Assembly (NCBI RefSeq): GCF_014905555.1
Contig: NZ_BNGS01000009.1
Span: 310,001-374,000, forward strand
Direction of reading: 5' to 3'
Length of the DNA stretch: 64,000 nt
Origin: Streptomyces sp. Y2F8-2
GTDB taxonomy: Bacteria; Actinomycetota; Actinomycetes; Streptomycetales; Streptomycetaceae
Shown one piece after another: positions 9,809-17,834 of this stretch. The stretch's first letter is position 1; every line of letters begins with the position of its first letter. Below the pieces are notes generated by a model that saw nothing but the letters and a program-made list of their open reading frames with translations, had not been told where the DNA came from and searched no databases. Position numbers and translations under genes: made by a program.

Positions 9809-10942
9809 CTACTCCGGCTGCCGGGTGCCGAGGCGCTCGTGCACCCAGTCGTGGAAGGCGCCGATGTGGTGCTCACTCGGCACGAGCACGCCGCCCTTGG
9901 CGTACAGCCGGGAGCTCATACCGGGCTGCGTGCGCTCACAGGCGTCGAAGTCCTGGCGGTTGACGCGGTCGAAGAGCTCCACGGACCGGCTGACGTCCTT
10001 GCCGCTCTCCACCACGCCCGGCAGATAGAGCCAGTCGCACTCGACGATCGTGCGGTCGACCGCCACCGGGTACATGCGGTGGAAGATCACGTGGTCGGGC
10101 ACCAGGTTGATGAAGACCTGCGGCTTGACGGTGATCGCGTAGTAGCGGCGGTCCTGCTCCTCGGAGACCCCGGGGATACGGTCCAGGCCCTCGGAGCCGT
10201 CGACGGTGAAGCCCTGGATCTCCTCGCCGAACTCGGCGCCGTGGCCGACGTAGTACTGGGCCGCGTAACCGTCCGCGAACTCAGGGAGCACCTCGGTCAG
10301 CTCCGGGTGGATCGTGGCGCAGTGGTAGCACTCCATGAAGTTCTCGATGATGAGCTTCCAGTTCGCCTTGACGTCGTAGACGATCCGCTTGCCCACCGCC
10401 AGGTTGTCGATGTCGTAGCGCTCGATCGACTCGACGTCACCGAGGCGGGTGATCACCTCGCCGATGACGTCCTCCTCGAAGGAGGGCGGGTTCTCCGCGA
10501 GGCACACCCAGACGTAGCCGAGCCATTCGCGAACGGCCACGCTCACCAGGCCGTACTCGGTGCGGCCGACGTCGGGCATCTTCGTGAGGTTGGGCGCCGC
10601 GACGAGCTTGCCGTTCAGGTCGTAGGTCCACGCGTGGTACGGGCACTGGAAGGCGCGCTTGACCTCGCCGGTCTCCTCCGTGCAGAGCTTGGCGCCACGG
10701 TGCCGGCAGACGTTGAAGTAGGCGCGTATGGAGTTGTCCCGGGCCCGGGTGACGAGGATGCTCTCGCGGCCCACGTCGACGGTGCGGAAGGCGCCGGGCT
10801 TGGGCAGGTCGGACGCCCGGGCGACGCAGAACCACATCGTCTCGAAGATGCGCTCCTGTTCCTGGGCGAAGATGCCGGGGTCCGTGTAGGAGGAGCCGGG
10901 GAGGGTGGCGATCAGGCTGTCCGGCAGGCTTGTCGAGGTCAC
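9809..10942 (-). CDS. Rieske oxygenase alpha subunit, probable glycine betaine monooxygenase
   Basis: A 377-residue ring-hydroxylating-type oxygenase. The Rieske [2Fe-2S] ligands are visible as C79-x-H81 (CRHRG) and C100-x2-H103 (CPYHAW). The mononuclear iron site is in ENFMECYHCATIHPEL with H207 and H212. Overall sequence resembles the GbcA/stachydrine-demethylase group, which remove a methyl group from quaternary amines and release formaldehyde. GTG at 10942 is preceded by GAGGAG. It is convergent with the IclR gene and has its own operator 66 bp upstream. Substrate glycine betaine is inferred from the betaine importer and betAB; carnitine or other betaines remain possible. Confidence 0.85.
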   Translation of the reverse strand: MTSTSLPDSLIATLPGSSYTDPGIFAQEQERIFETMWFCVARASDLPKPGAFRTVDVGRESILVTRARDNSIRAYFNVCRHRGAKLCTEETGEVKRAFQCPYHAWTYDLNGKLVAAPNLTKMPDVGRTEYGLVSVAVREWLGYVWVCLAENPPSFEEDVIGEVITRLGDVESIERYDIDNLAVGKRIVYDVKANWKLIIENFMECYHCATIHPELTEVLPEFADGYAAQYYVGHGAEFGEEIQGFTVDGSEGLDRIPGVSEEQDRRYYAITVKPQVFINLVPDHVIFHRMYPVAVDRTIVECDWLYLPGVVESGKDVSRSVELFDRVNRQDFDACERTQPGMSSRLYAKGGVLVPSEHHIGAFHDWVHERLGTRQPE

Positions 10943-11008
10943 GCTGCACTCCTCGGGAAACGTCGTGGAAGGGTAGGGCACGCGCCGGGAAGAGCGACTT
11001 CGGGCGGC

Positions 11009-11044
11009 GTTGTGTATGAAGCAACGCTGCGTGTCATATGCAAC
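11009..11044. promoter_or_regulatory. Putative 36-bp regulon box before the Rieske oxygenase
   Basis: Arms GTTGTGTATGAA and GTCATATGCAAC flank a centre GCAACGCTGCGT whose reverse complement carries the CGTTG seen in the centre of the purU box. Same 12-12-12 spacing. Lies 66 bp upstream of the oxygenase start and just after the stop of the ferredoxin reductase gene, so it belongs to the oxygenase gene. Confidence 0.75.
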
Positions 11045-11071
11045 GCAGCATGAGAGGCCGCATCAGCGGTG

Positions 11072-12274
11072 TCAAGACCTGGCCGCGGTGAACTGCTTGC
11101 GCCACCGGGTGAACAGTCTCGGCTGGTTCATCCCGAGCACGGCGACCGGCGTACCGGCCCTGCGGTAGACGGCCAGGAAACTCCGCTCGTCGGGAGCGCC
11201 TTCCTCGACCGTCACACTGTCGGCACCGGCGGCATGGCCGACGAACTGGATCTTCACGCCGTACTGGTCGGACCAGAAGTACGGCGGCCGCGGCACGCCC
11301 GGCTGCGTCGCGCCGTACGCGAGCAGCGTGGCCACCGCCGCGTCGGGCCGCTCCAGTGCGCCCGTCCAGTGCTCCACTCGCCGGTGGATTCCGGTGTGCG
11401 GGTCGTACCAGTTGGCGCAGTCGCCGACGGCGACGACTCCGGCGAGGCTGGTGCGGCCGTCGGCCCCGCACTTCACGCCGTTGTCGAGTTCGACGCCGGA
11501 TCCCTCGAGCCACTCGACGCAAGGACGCGCGCCCACACCCACGACGACGGTGTCGGCGGGGATGCTGCGGCCGTCCTCGAGCAGCACGGCGTCCACCCTG
11601 GCCCGGACTCCGTCCGGAGGGACCCCCATCTCGCTCCGCTCGCCCCCGCTCAGCCCTTTGACCCCCACCCCGCACAGGAGCCGTACGCCGTGGTCGGTGT
11701 GGAGGGCGGAGACGATGCCGCCCATCACCTCGCCGAGCGGTCCCGCCAGTGGCGTCGGCGCCGCCTCGACGACCGTGACGTCGAGGCCGAGGGCGTAGGC
11801 GGTGGACGCGACCTCGGCGCCGATGAATCCGCCGCCGATCACCACCAGCCGTCCGCCGCGGGCCAGGTCGTCGCGCAGGGCGCGGGCGTCGTCCAGGGTG
11901 CGCAGCACATGGACGCCGGCGAGGCCCTCGGTGCCGGGCAGCGTGCGCGCGGCCGCACCGGTCGCGATGACCACGCCGTCGGCACGGATCTCCCGGCCGT
12001 CGGCGAGCCGGATCGCCCGCTCGGTGCGGTCGAGCCCGGTGGCGCGGGTGCCGAGCACCCATTCCGCCTGCAGGTCCTCGTCGTCCCTCTCCAGCGCGAG
12101 ATCCGCTTCGCCGAGGGTGCCGGCGAGGAACTCCTTGGACAGCGGCGGCCTGTCGTACGGGCGGTGGGGCTCGTCGCCGATGACGACCAGCCGACCGTCG
12201 TACCCCCGTTTCCGCAGCGAGCGCGCGGCCGACAGTCCGGCCAGCGAGGCGCCCACCACGGCGACGGTCCTCAC
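11072..12274 (-). CDS. FAD-dependent ferredoxin reductase
   Basis: A 400-residue NAD(P)H:ferredoxin reductase of the BphA4/rhodocoxin-reductase type. It has two dinucleotide folds (VAVVGASLAGLSAARSL at residues 4-20 and LVVIGGGFIGAEVAS near 150), the family motif PYDRPPLSKEFL, a central VVAVGDCANW FAD motif, and a C-terminal reductase domain. Its GTG start overlaps the ferredoxin stop as GTGA, so the two are coupled. It should pass electrons from NAD(P)H to the Rieske ferredoxin and then to the oxygenase encoded next door. Confidence 0.9.
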   Translation of the reverse strand: MRTVAVVGASLAGLSAARSLRKRGYDGRLVVIGDEPHRPYDRPPLSKEFLAGTLGEADLALERDDEDLQAEWVLGTRATGLDRTERAIRLADGREIRADGVVIATGAAARTLPGTEGLAGVHVLRTLDDARALRDDLARGGRLVVIGGGFIGAEVASTAYALGLDVTVVEAAPTPLAGPLGEVMGGIVSALHTDHGVRLLCGVGVKGLSGGERSEMGVPPDGVRARVDAVLLEDGRSIPADTVVVGVGARPCVEWLEGSGVELDNGVKCGADGRTSLAGVVAVGDCANWYDPHTGIHRRVEHWTGALERPDAAVATLLAYGATQPGVPRPPYFWSDQYGVKIQFVGHAAGADSVTVEEGAPDERSFLAVYRRAGTPVAVLGMNQPRLFTRWRKQFTAARS

Positions 12275-12633
12275 GCGGGGCCTCCGGCCAGGCGGGAGGC
12301 GATGCAGGGCGGCAGGTTGGGGGCCTCGGTCGACAGCTGGACGTAGATCATGCCGTCCTCGACCAGGACCTCGTGGGTCCGCACCGGCAGCTTGGCCGGC
12401 GGGGCGTCCACCGCTCCGGTCCTCAGGTCGAACTTGGAGGCGTGCAGCGGGCATTCCACCTCGCAGCCCTCCAGCCAGCCGTCGGCGAGCGAGGCGTCCT
12501 GGTGGGTGCAGGTGTCGTCGATGGCGAAGAGCTCGCCGTCATCGGTGTGGAACACCGAGACCGGCGGGTCGATGTCGAGCCGGTGGGCCTCGCCTCGCGG
12601 CAGATCCGCGAGACGGCACGCGGGAATCATCAT
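12271..12633 (-). CDS. Rieske-type ferredoxin
   Basis: A 120-residue electron carrier with a Rieske fold. The cluster ligands are C42-T-H44 and C61-x2-H64 (CTHQDASLAD and CPLHASKFD). It resembles the ferredoxin subunits of three-component dioxygenases. Two adjacent ATGs (12633 and 12630) follow GAGG; spacing slightly favours the second. It is the first gene of the ferredoxin-reductase pair and its operator begins only 8 bp upstream of the start codon. Confidence 0.9.
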   Translation of the reverse strand: MMIPACRLADLPRGEAHRLDIDPPVSVFHTDDGELFAIDDTCTHQDASLADGWLEGCEVECPLHASKFDLRTGAVDAPPAKLPVRTHEVLVEDGMIYVQLSTEAPNLPPCIASRLAGGPA

Positions 12634-12641
12634 GACACCTC

Positions 12642-12677
12642 GGTGCGTATAGCGAAACGGATTGCGATTAGCGCAAC
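12642..12677. promoter_or_regulatory. Putative 36-bp regulon box before the Rieske ferredoxin
   Basis: Arms GGTGCGTATAGC and GATTAGCGCAAC around centre GAAACGGATTGC. It is immediately upstream of the ferredoxin ribosome site, implying that bound protein blocks the promoter or that the transcript leader is very short. Confidence 0.75.
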
Positions 12678-12878
12678 GCCAGTCTGCGGGCCGCCCTGAA
12701 CCGTTGTCAAGGCGTCCAAGGCCCGCATCGAGCCGGGTCCGCGGCCCGTTTTCCGCGCACGGCGAAGCGGCCTCGAAAGCGGAGGTGAGCAGGCGCGACA
12801 GGCGTGGCGCAGGGCAGCGACGGCCTCGCCGCCGGCGACGTCGTCGGACGTCACCGGGGCGAGGCCGTGAGGCGGCGG

Positions 12879-13508
12879 TCAGAAGCCGCGGTCGATCCAC
12901 TCCTGAAGGTGCGGCGCTTCGGCGCCGATGGTGGTCGTCTCCCCGTGGCCGGTGTGCACGACGGTGTCGCCGGGCAGTGCGAGGAGGCGTCGACCGATCG
13001 AGTCGATGATGGTGGGGAAGTCGCTGTACGACCGCCCCGTCGCCCCCGGACCGCCGGCGAAGAGCGTGTCGCCGCTGAAGAGGGCGCCGAGAGCCGGGGT
13101 GTACAGGCAGACGGCGCCCGGGGCGTGGCCGGGCGTGTGGAGCACGGTCAGCTCGGCACCCGCGACCACCAGGGTCTGCCGGTCGGCCAGTTCCGCGTCG
13201 GGCGCCCGGTCCGGATGGGTCTGCTTCCACAGCGGCAGGTCGTCGGGGTGCAGGAGAACCGGGGCGCCGGTACGGTCGGCGAGGGCGGGGGCCGCGTCGA
13301 TGTGGTCGTTGTGGGCGTGGGTGCACACGATCGCCGTCAGGCGCCGGTCGCCGACGGCGGCGGCGATGGCGTTGGCGTCGTGTGCGGCGTCGATGACGAT
13401 CACCTCGTGGTCGTCGCCGACGATCCACACGTTGTTGTCGACGTCCCAGGTGCCGCCATCGAGCGTGAACTGCCCGGAGGTGACGAGCCGTTCGATGCGC
13501 GCGCCCAT
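12879..13508 (-). CDS. MBL-fold metallo-hydrolase, probable S-formylmycothiol or related thioester hydrolase
   Basis: A 209-residue metallo-beta-lactamase-fold hydrolase. The metal-binding motif THAHNDHID (HxHxDH), a second ligand HTPGHAPG and GDTLF are present. It is translationally coupled to the mycothiol dehydrogenase (TGATG overlap at 13508; a GTG at 13511 is an alternative). Glyoxalase-II-like MBL proteins commonly accompany the mycothiol-dependent formaldehyde dehydrogenase in actinomycetes, and hydrolysis of the S-formylmycothiol product is a reasonable role. That role is inference from context, not from the sequence. Confidence 0.82.
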   Translation of the reverse strand: MGARIERLVTSGQFTLDGGTWDVDNNVWIVGDDHEVIVIDAAHDANAIAAAVGDRRLTAIVCTHAHNDHIDAAPALADRTGAPVLLHPDDLPLWKQTHPDRAPDAELADRQTLVVAGAELTVLHTPGHAPGAVCLYTPALGALFSGDTLFAGGPGATGRSYSDFPTIIDSIGRRLLALPGDTVVHTGHGETTTIGAEAPHLQEWIDRGF

Positions 13509-14593
13509 CACAGCACCACCACCGAGCGCAGCACGTCCCCGTGGTGCATGCGCTCGAAGGCCTTCTCGACCTCGTCCAGTGCGATCGTCTCGGTGACGAA
13601 GGCGTCCAGGTCCAGGCGGCCCTGCAGATAGAGGTCGATGAGCATGGGGAAGTCGCGGGAGGGCAGGCAGTCGCCGTACCAGGACGACTTCAGCGCACCT
13701 CCCCGGCCGAAGACGTCCAGCAGCGGCAGCTCCAGCTGCATCTCCGGGGTCGGCACGCCGACCAGGACGACCGTGCCGGCCAGATCGCGGGCGTAGAAGG
13801 CCTGCCGGTAGGTCTCCGGACGGCCCACCGCCTCGATGACGACATCGGCGCCGAACCCGCCGGTCAGGTCCCGGATCGCCGCCACCGCATCGGTCTCCCT
13901 GGAGTTGACCGTGTGGGTCGCGCCCAGCTTCTTCGCGGTGGCCAGCTTGCGGTCGTCGATGTCCACCGCGATGATCTTCGCCGCGCCCGCCAGGTTCGAT
14001 CCGACGACCGCCGCGTCCCCGACGCCGCCGCAGCCGATGACGGCCACGCTGTCACCGCGTCCCACGTTCCCGGTGTTGATCGCCGCACCGATGCCCGCCA
14101 TCACTCCGCACCCCAGCAGTCCGGCGGCGGCGGCCGACGCCGCCGGGTCCACCTTGGTGCACTGCCCGGCCGCCACCAGCGTCTTCTCGGCAAAGGCGCC
14201 GATGCCCAGCGCGGGCGACAGCTCCGTGCCGTCGGTCAGGGTCATCTTCTGCTTCGCATTGTGCGTGTTGAAGCAGTACCACGGCCGCCCGCGCAGACAG
14301 GCGCGGCACTGGCCGCACACCGCACGCCAGTTGAGGATGACGAAGTCACCGGGCGCCACGTCCGGAACGCCCTCGCCCACCGCCTCGACCACGCCCGCGG
14401 CCTCATGTCCCAGCAGGAAGGGGAAGTCGGCACTGATGCCACCCTCGCGGTAGTGCAGATCCGTGTGGCAGACGCCGCAGGCCTCTATCTTGACCAGCGC
14501 CTCGCCCGGACCGGGGTCGGGCACGACGATCGTTTCCAGGCTGACGGGGGCACCCTTGCCCCGGGCGACGACAGCACGGACCTGGTGAGCCAT
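13508..14593 (-). CDS. mscR: S-(hydroxymethyl)mycothiol dehydrogenase
   Basis: A 361-residue zinc-dependent alcohol dehydrogenase. It has the catalytic zinc motif GVCHTDLHYREG and GHEAAGVVEAVG, a four-Cys structural zinc loop (CGQCRACLRGRPWYC), and the NAD fold VIGCGGVGDAAVVG. The CFNTHNAKQKMTLTDGT segment is typical of the mycothiol-dependent formaldehyde dehydrogenase/nitrosomycothiol reductase branch. ATG 14593 has GAGGAG five bases upstream. In this locus it should oxidise formaldehyde (as its mycothiol adduct) released by the Rieske monooxygenase. Confidence 0.88.
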   Translation of the reverse strand: MAHQVRAVVARGKGAPVSLETIVVPDPGPGEALVKIEACGVCHTDLHYREGGISADFPFLLGHEAAGVVEAVGEGVPDVAPGDFVILNWRAVCGQCRACLRGRPWYCFNTHNAKQKMTLTDGTELSPALGIGAFAEKTLVAAGQCTKVDPAASAAAAGLLGCGVMAGIGAAINTGNVGRGDSVAVIGCGGVGDAAVVGSNLAGAAKIIAVDIDDRKLATAKKLGATHTVNSRETDAVAAIRDLTGGFGADVVIEAVGRPETYRQAFYARDLAGTVVLVGVPTPEMQLELPLLDVFGRGGALKSSWYGDCLPSRDFPMLIDLYLQGRLDLDAFVTETIALDEVEKAFERMHHGDVLRSVVVL

Positions 14594-14624
14594 GGCCACT
14601 CCTCGGCTGACAGAAGATCGAGAT

Positions 14625-14660
14625 GTTGCCTATTACGACACGCATCTCGTATTTCGCAAC
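14625..14660. promoter_or_regulatory. Putative 36-bp regulon box before the mycothiol dehydrogenase
   Basis: Arms GTTGCCTATTAC and GTATTTCGCAAC flank centre GACACGCATCTC. It lies 31 bp upstream of the start codon and completes the set of boxes with 12-bp arms and a 12-bp centre. Confidence 0.75.
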
Positions 14661-15296
14661 ACAGCATCGTGGAGAGCGCAGCAGCGGTCAAGGATCCGTC
14701 CTGCAATCCGACGGAGGCTGTAGGCGTCGGTCCGGGCACGGGCGGACGCTGTAGGCGTCGGTCCGGGCACGGGCGGACCGCATCGCGCCGGCAGGGGTGA
14801 CGCACTGCGCTGCGCGGAGCGGCGGGCACGCCACTGTCCGCGGCGCTGTTCGAAGGTCACCGACCTGCTCGCGACCGGTGGCAGCAAGCGGTGAGACCGG
14901 TCTGCACGCACCTTCGGCCCGACGGTCTCGGGCGACCCGGCGGGGCCGGCCGGCGGCGGTCGGGGGCGGGAGGCCGTCGGCGAGGGCGGTGGGCATACGG
15001 CGCACGGCGTTGTTCGAACATGAGACGACTCGGACGAGGACGGCCGTGAGAAGCTGATGCCGGACGATCCAGCAGCGCAACCAGGCAGGTGCGACGGTGC
15101 GCCCATGCCCGCATGACGCGACGCCGGCATCACCGGACTGACCGGGTGTCAGCAAAGTCGGCAAAGGGGCGGCATGAGTCCGGCCAAAGGCGGTTACAGA
15201 TGACTACAGTCGCACCTGGGCCAACCCTCGGGATGCTGGCCTCGACCTGGGAAAAGCGCCGGTTTGCAGCCGACCTGGCAGAGTGAGGGGCCAGCC
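14661..15296. other. Gene-free interval with a short tandem duplication
   Basis: No open frame here shows convincing coding character on either strand. It contains the 31-bp duplication at 14717-14778 and the promoter region of plsC, whose elements are not clear. Confidence 0.6.
14717..14778. repeat. 31-bp perfect tandem duplication
   Basis: The unit beginning GCTGTAGGCGTCGGTCCGGG occupies 14717-14747 and is repeated exactly at 14748-14778. It lies about 60 bp beyond the mscR operator. Confidence 0.9.
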
Positions 15297-16022
15297 GTGT
15301 TCTATTATCTGCTCAAATACGTCTTTCTCGGACCGCTGCTGAGACTGGTCTTCCGGCCGCGTATCGAGGGCCTCGAACACGTTCCGGCTCAGGGGCCCGC
15401 CATCATCGCCGGCAACCATCTCTCCTTCTCCGACCACTTCCTGATGCCCGCCATCCTCAAACGGCGCATCACCTTCCTCGCCAAGGCCGAGTACTTCACC
15501 GGGCCCGGCATCAAGGGCCGGCTCACCGCCGCGTTCTTCCGCAGCGCCGGTCAGATCCCGGTGGACCGCTCCGGCAAGGAGGCCGGGCAGGCCGCGATCC
15601 GCGAGGGCCTCGGCGTCCTCGACAAGGGTGAACTGCTGGGCATCTACCCGGAGGGCACCCGCTCCCACGACGGCCGCCTCTACAAGGGCAAGGTGGGCGT
15701 CGCGGTGATGGCCCTCAGGGCGAAGGTGCCGGTCATCCCCTGCGCGATGATCGGCACCTTCGAGGCACAGCCGCCGGGCCAGGTCATCCCGAGCATCCAC
15801 CCCGTGGTGATCCGCTTCGGCAAGCCCCTGGACTTCTCCCGCTACGCCGGCATGGAGAACGAGAAGGCCGTCCTGCGAGCCATCACCGACGAGATCATGT
15901 ACGCCATCCTCTCCCTGTCCGAGCAGGAGTACGTCGACCAGTACGCGGCGGTCGTCAAGGCGGAGGAGGCGACGGAGAACGCGGAGAGGGCCCGCAAGCT
16001 CCCGCGGCTGCCGCTGAGTTGA
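15297..16022 (+). CDS. plsC: 1-acyl-sn-glycerol-3-phosphate acyltransferase
   Basis: A 241-residue membrane-associated acyltransferase that makes phosphatidic acid in phospholipid synthesis. It has the catalytic NHLSFSDH motif (HX4D), the glycerol-phosphate motif FFRSAGQIPVDR, and block III YPEGTRS. A hydrophobic N-terminus (VFYYLLKYVFLGPLLRLVF) suggests membrane association. GTG 15297 is preceded by GAGGGG; upstream in-frame residues are not family-like. It is a single gene ended by a strong hairpin. Confidence 0.92.
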   Translation: MFYYLLKYVFLGPLLRLVFRPRIEGLEHVPAQGPAIIAGNHLSFSDHFLMPAILKRRITFLAKAEYFTGPGIKGRLTAAFFRSAGQIPVDRSGKEAGQAAIREGLGVLDKGELLGIYPEGTRSHDGRLYKGKVGVAVMALRAKVPVIPCAMIGTFEAQPPGQVIPSIHPVVIRFGKPLDFSRYAGMENEKAVLRAITDEIMYAILSLSEQEYVDQYAAVVKAEEATENAERARKLPRLPLS

Positions 16023-16040
16023 GGGCGCGTCGGCGGACGA

Positions 16041-16072
16041 CGAAGGGGCGGCCGGGATCGGCCGCCCCTTCG
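16041..16072. terminator. Hairpin terminator between convergent genes
   Basis: A 13-bp perfect stem (CGAAGGGGCGGCC at 16041-16053 with its complement at 16060-16072) and a 6-base loop, shared by plsC and the peptidase gene. Confidence 0.85.
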
Positions 16073-16096
16073 CGCGCGTGTGGCGAGGACCGCGTA

Positions 16097-17695
16097 CTAC
16101 GGCTTCGGCGTGGCGTGCGGCGCGCACGTCACGTCGGCGCCGTCCGTCCGGCCGGTGAGCAGGTAGGTGTCGACCCGGTTGTTGATGCACGGGTTGACCA
16201 GACCGGTCACACCGTGGGAGCCCGCGTCCTTCTCGATGATCAGGCGGGAGCCCTTGAAGCGCTTGTGGAGCTCGACCGCGCCGTCGAAGGGCGTCGCGGC
16301 GTCACGGGTGGACTGCACGATCAGGACGGTCGGCAGGCCCTTGCCGGTCCCCACGTCGACCGGGTTCTGCTGCTTGACGGGCCAGGTGGCGCACGGCAGG
16401 TTCATCCATGCATTGGCCCAGGTCATGAACGGGTAGTCCTTGTTGAGCCGGGTGTTGTCCCGGTCCCACTTCCGCCAGCTCTTCGGCCACTTCGCGTCGG
16501 TGCACTCGACGGCCGTGTAGACGGCGTTGCCGTTCTCGGAGGCGATGTTGCCCGCCGTGTCCGACAGGTCCGGCGCCGCCGCGTCGACGAGCGCCTTGGT
16601 GTCTCCGGCGACGTACTTGCTGAAGACGGTGGCGACCGGCACCCACGAGGAGTCGTAGTACGGGGCGCTCTGGAAGAAGGAGATCAGCTCGGCCGGGCCG
16701 ACGACACCGCCGATCGGGCTCTTCTTCGCGGTGGCGCGCAGCTTCAGCCACTTCTCCTGCACCGCCGCGCGGGTCGTGCCCAGGTGGAAGGAGGCGTCGT
16801 TGGCGGCGACCCAGTCCTCCCAGTCCTTCCAGCGGCCCTCGAAGGCGACGTCCTGGTCGAGGTTGGCCTGGTACCAGATCTTCTCGCGCGACGGGTTGAC
16901 CACGCTGTCGACGATCATGCGCCGGAGGTGGCCCGGGAAGAGCGTGCCGTAGACGGCGCCCAGGTAGGTGCCGTACGACACGCCCAGGTAGTTGAGCTTC
17001 TTCTCGCCCAGCGCGGCACGGATGACGTCCAGGTCGCGCGCGGTGTTGGGCGTGGTCATCTGCTGGAGCATCGCGCGGCCGGTGCGCTCCAGGCAGCCCT
17101 CCGCGTACTCCCGCGCCAGCTTGCGCTGAGCGAGCTTGTCCGCCTCGGAGTCGGGAACCGGGTCCGCCTTCGGCGCCTTCACGAACTCCTGCGGGTCCGC
17201 GCAGGAGATGGGCGCGGAGTGGCCGACGCCGCGCGGGTCGAAGCCGACGAAGTCGTACGCCTTCGCCACGTTGGCCCAGACGGGGTTCTTGGTGGTGACC
17301 CGGCGCGGGAAGCGCAGTCCGGAACCGCCGGGTCCGCCCGGGTTGTAGACGAGGGCGCCCTGGCGCTCCTGCTTGGTGCCCGTGTTCCCGATGCGGTCGA
17401 CGGCGAGCCTGATCTGCTTGCCGTTCGGGTGGGCGTAGTCGAGCGGGACGGTCACCCAGCCGCACTGGATGGGCTTCTCCAGCCCCCAGTCGGCCGGGCA
17501 GTCCTGCCAGTCGATCCCGTCCTTGGCGGCCCGTGCGGCGGCGATCGCGGCGCCCCGGGCCTCCCGGTCCTGGCCGTGGCGCGAGTCGGCGGTGGCCGAC
17601 GGTGCCGCCACGGCGCCGGCTATCAGCGTCGCCGTGACGAGCGCCCCCGCTGAGCCGAGCGCGGACGCTCGCCTCGTCGGTCTGATTCCCCTCAA
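16097..17695 (-). CDS. Secreted tripeptidyl aminopeptidase (alpha/beta hydrolase, SlpD/Tap type)
   Basis: A 532-residue secreted serine peptidase that removes tripeptides from exported or extracellular proteins. An Arg-rich start, hydrophobic stretch and AVAAPSATA form a signal peptide. The alpha/beta fold shows the oxyanion motif YNPGGPGGSG, the nucleophile GVSYGTYLG, and the C-terminal Asp and His in VQSTRDAATPF and DAGSHGVTG, plus a C-terminal TAP-like domain. The start is TTG at 17695 with GGGAGGT upstream. It stands alone between plsC and the urease operon. Confidence 0.9.
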   Translation of the reverse strand: MRGIRPTRRASALGSAGALVTATLIAGAVAAPSATADSRHGQDREARGAAIAAARAAKDGIDWQDCPADWGLEKPIQCGWVTVPLDYAHPNGKQIRLAVDRIGNTGTKQERQGALVYNPGGPGGSGLRFPRRVTTKNPVWANVAKAYDFVGFDPRGVGHSAPISCADPQEFVKAPKADPVPDSEADKLAQRKLAREYAEGCLERTGRAMLQQMTTPNTARDLDVIRAALGEKKLNYLGVSYGTYLGAVYGTLFPGHLRRMIVDSVVNPSREKIWYQANLDQDVAFEGRWKDWEDWVAANDASFHLGTTRAAVQEKWLKLRATAKKSPIGGVVGPAELISFFQSAPYYDSSWVPVATVFSKYVAGDTKALVDAAAPDLSDTAGNIASENGNAVYTAVECTDAKWPKSWRKWDRDNTRLNKDYPFMTWANAWMNLPCATWPVKQQNPVDVGTGKGLPTVLIVQSTRDAATPFDGAVELHKRFKGSRLIIEKDAGSHGVTGLVNPCINNRVDTYLLTGRTDGADVTCAPHATPKP

Positions 17696-17834
17696 GTGGG
17701 ACCTCCCCGTACATCGTTGCGATGGGTACGGGGGATCCTTTCGGCTGCGAGCTCCCTGAGAACAGGGGGTATTTGACTTTCTTTACCAATCCGATAACCG
17801 GTACAGCGCTGTCCGTTGAGCGGAGAGTCGGGTT

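Noticed and set aside
14830..15290. Several short frames between mscR and plsC
   Set aside because: They have Arg-rich shadow-like composition, no ribosome sites and no recognisable domains.
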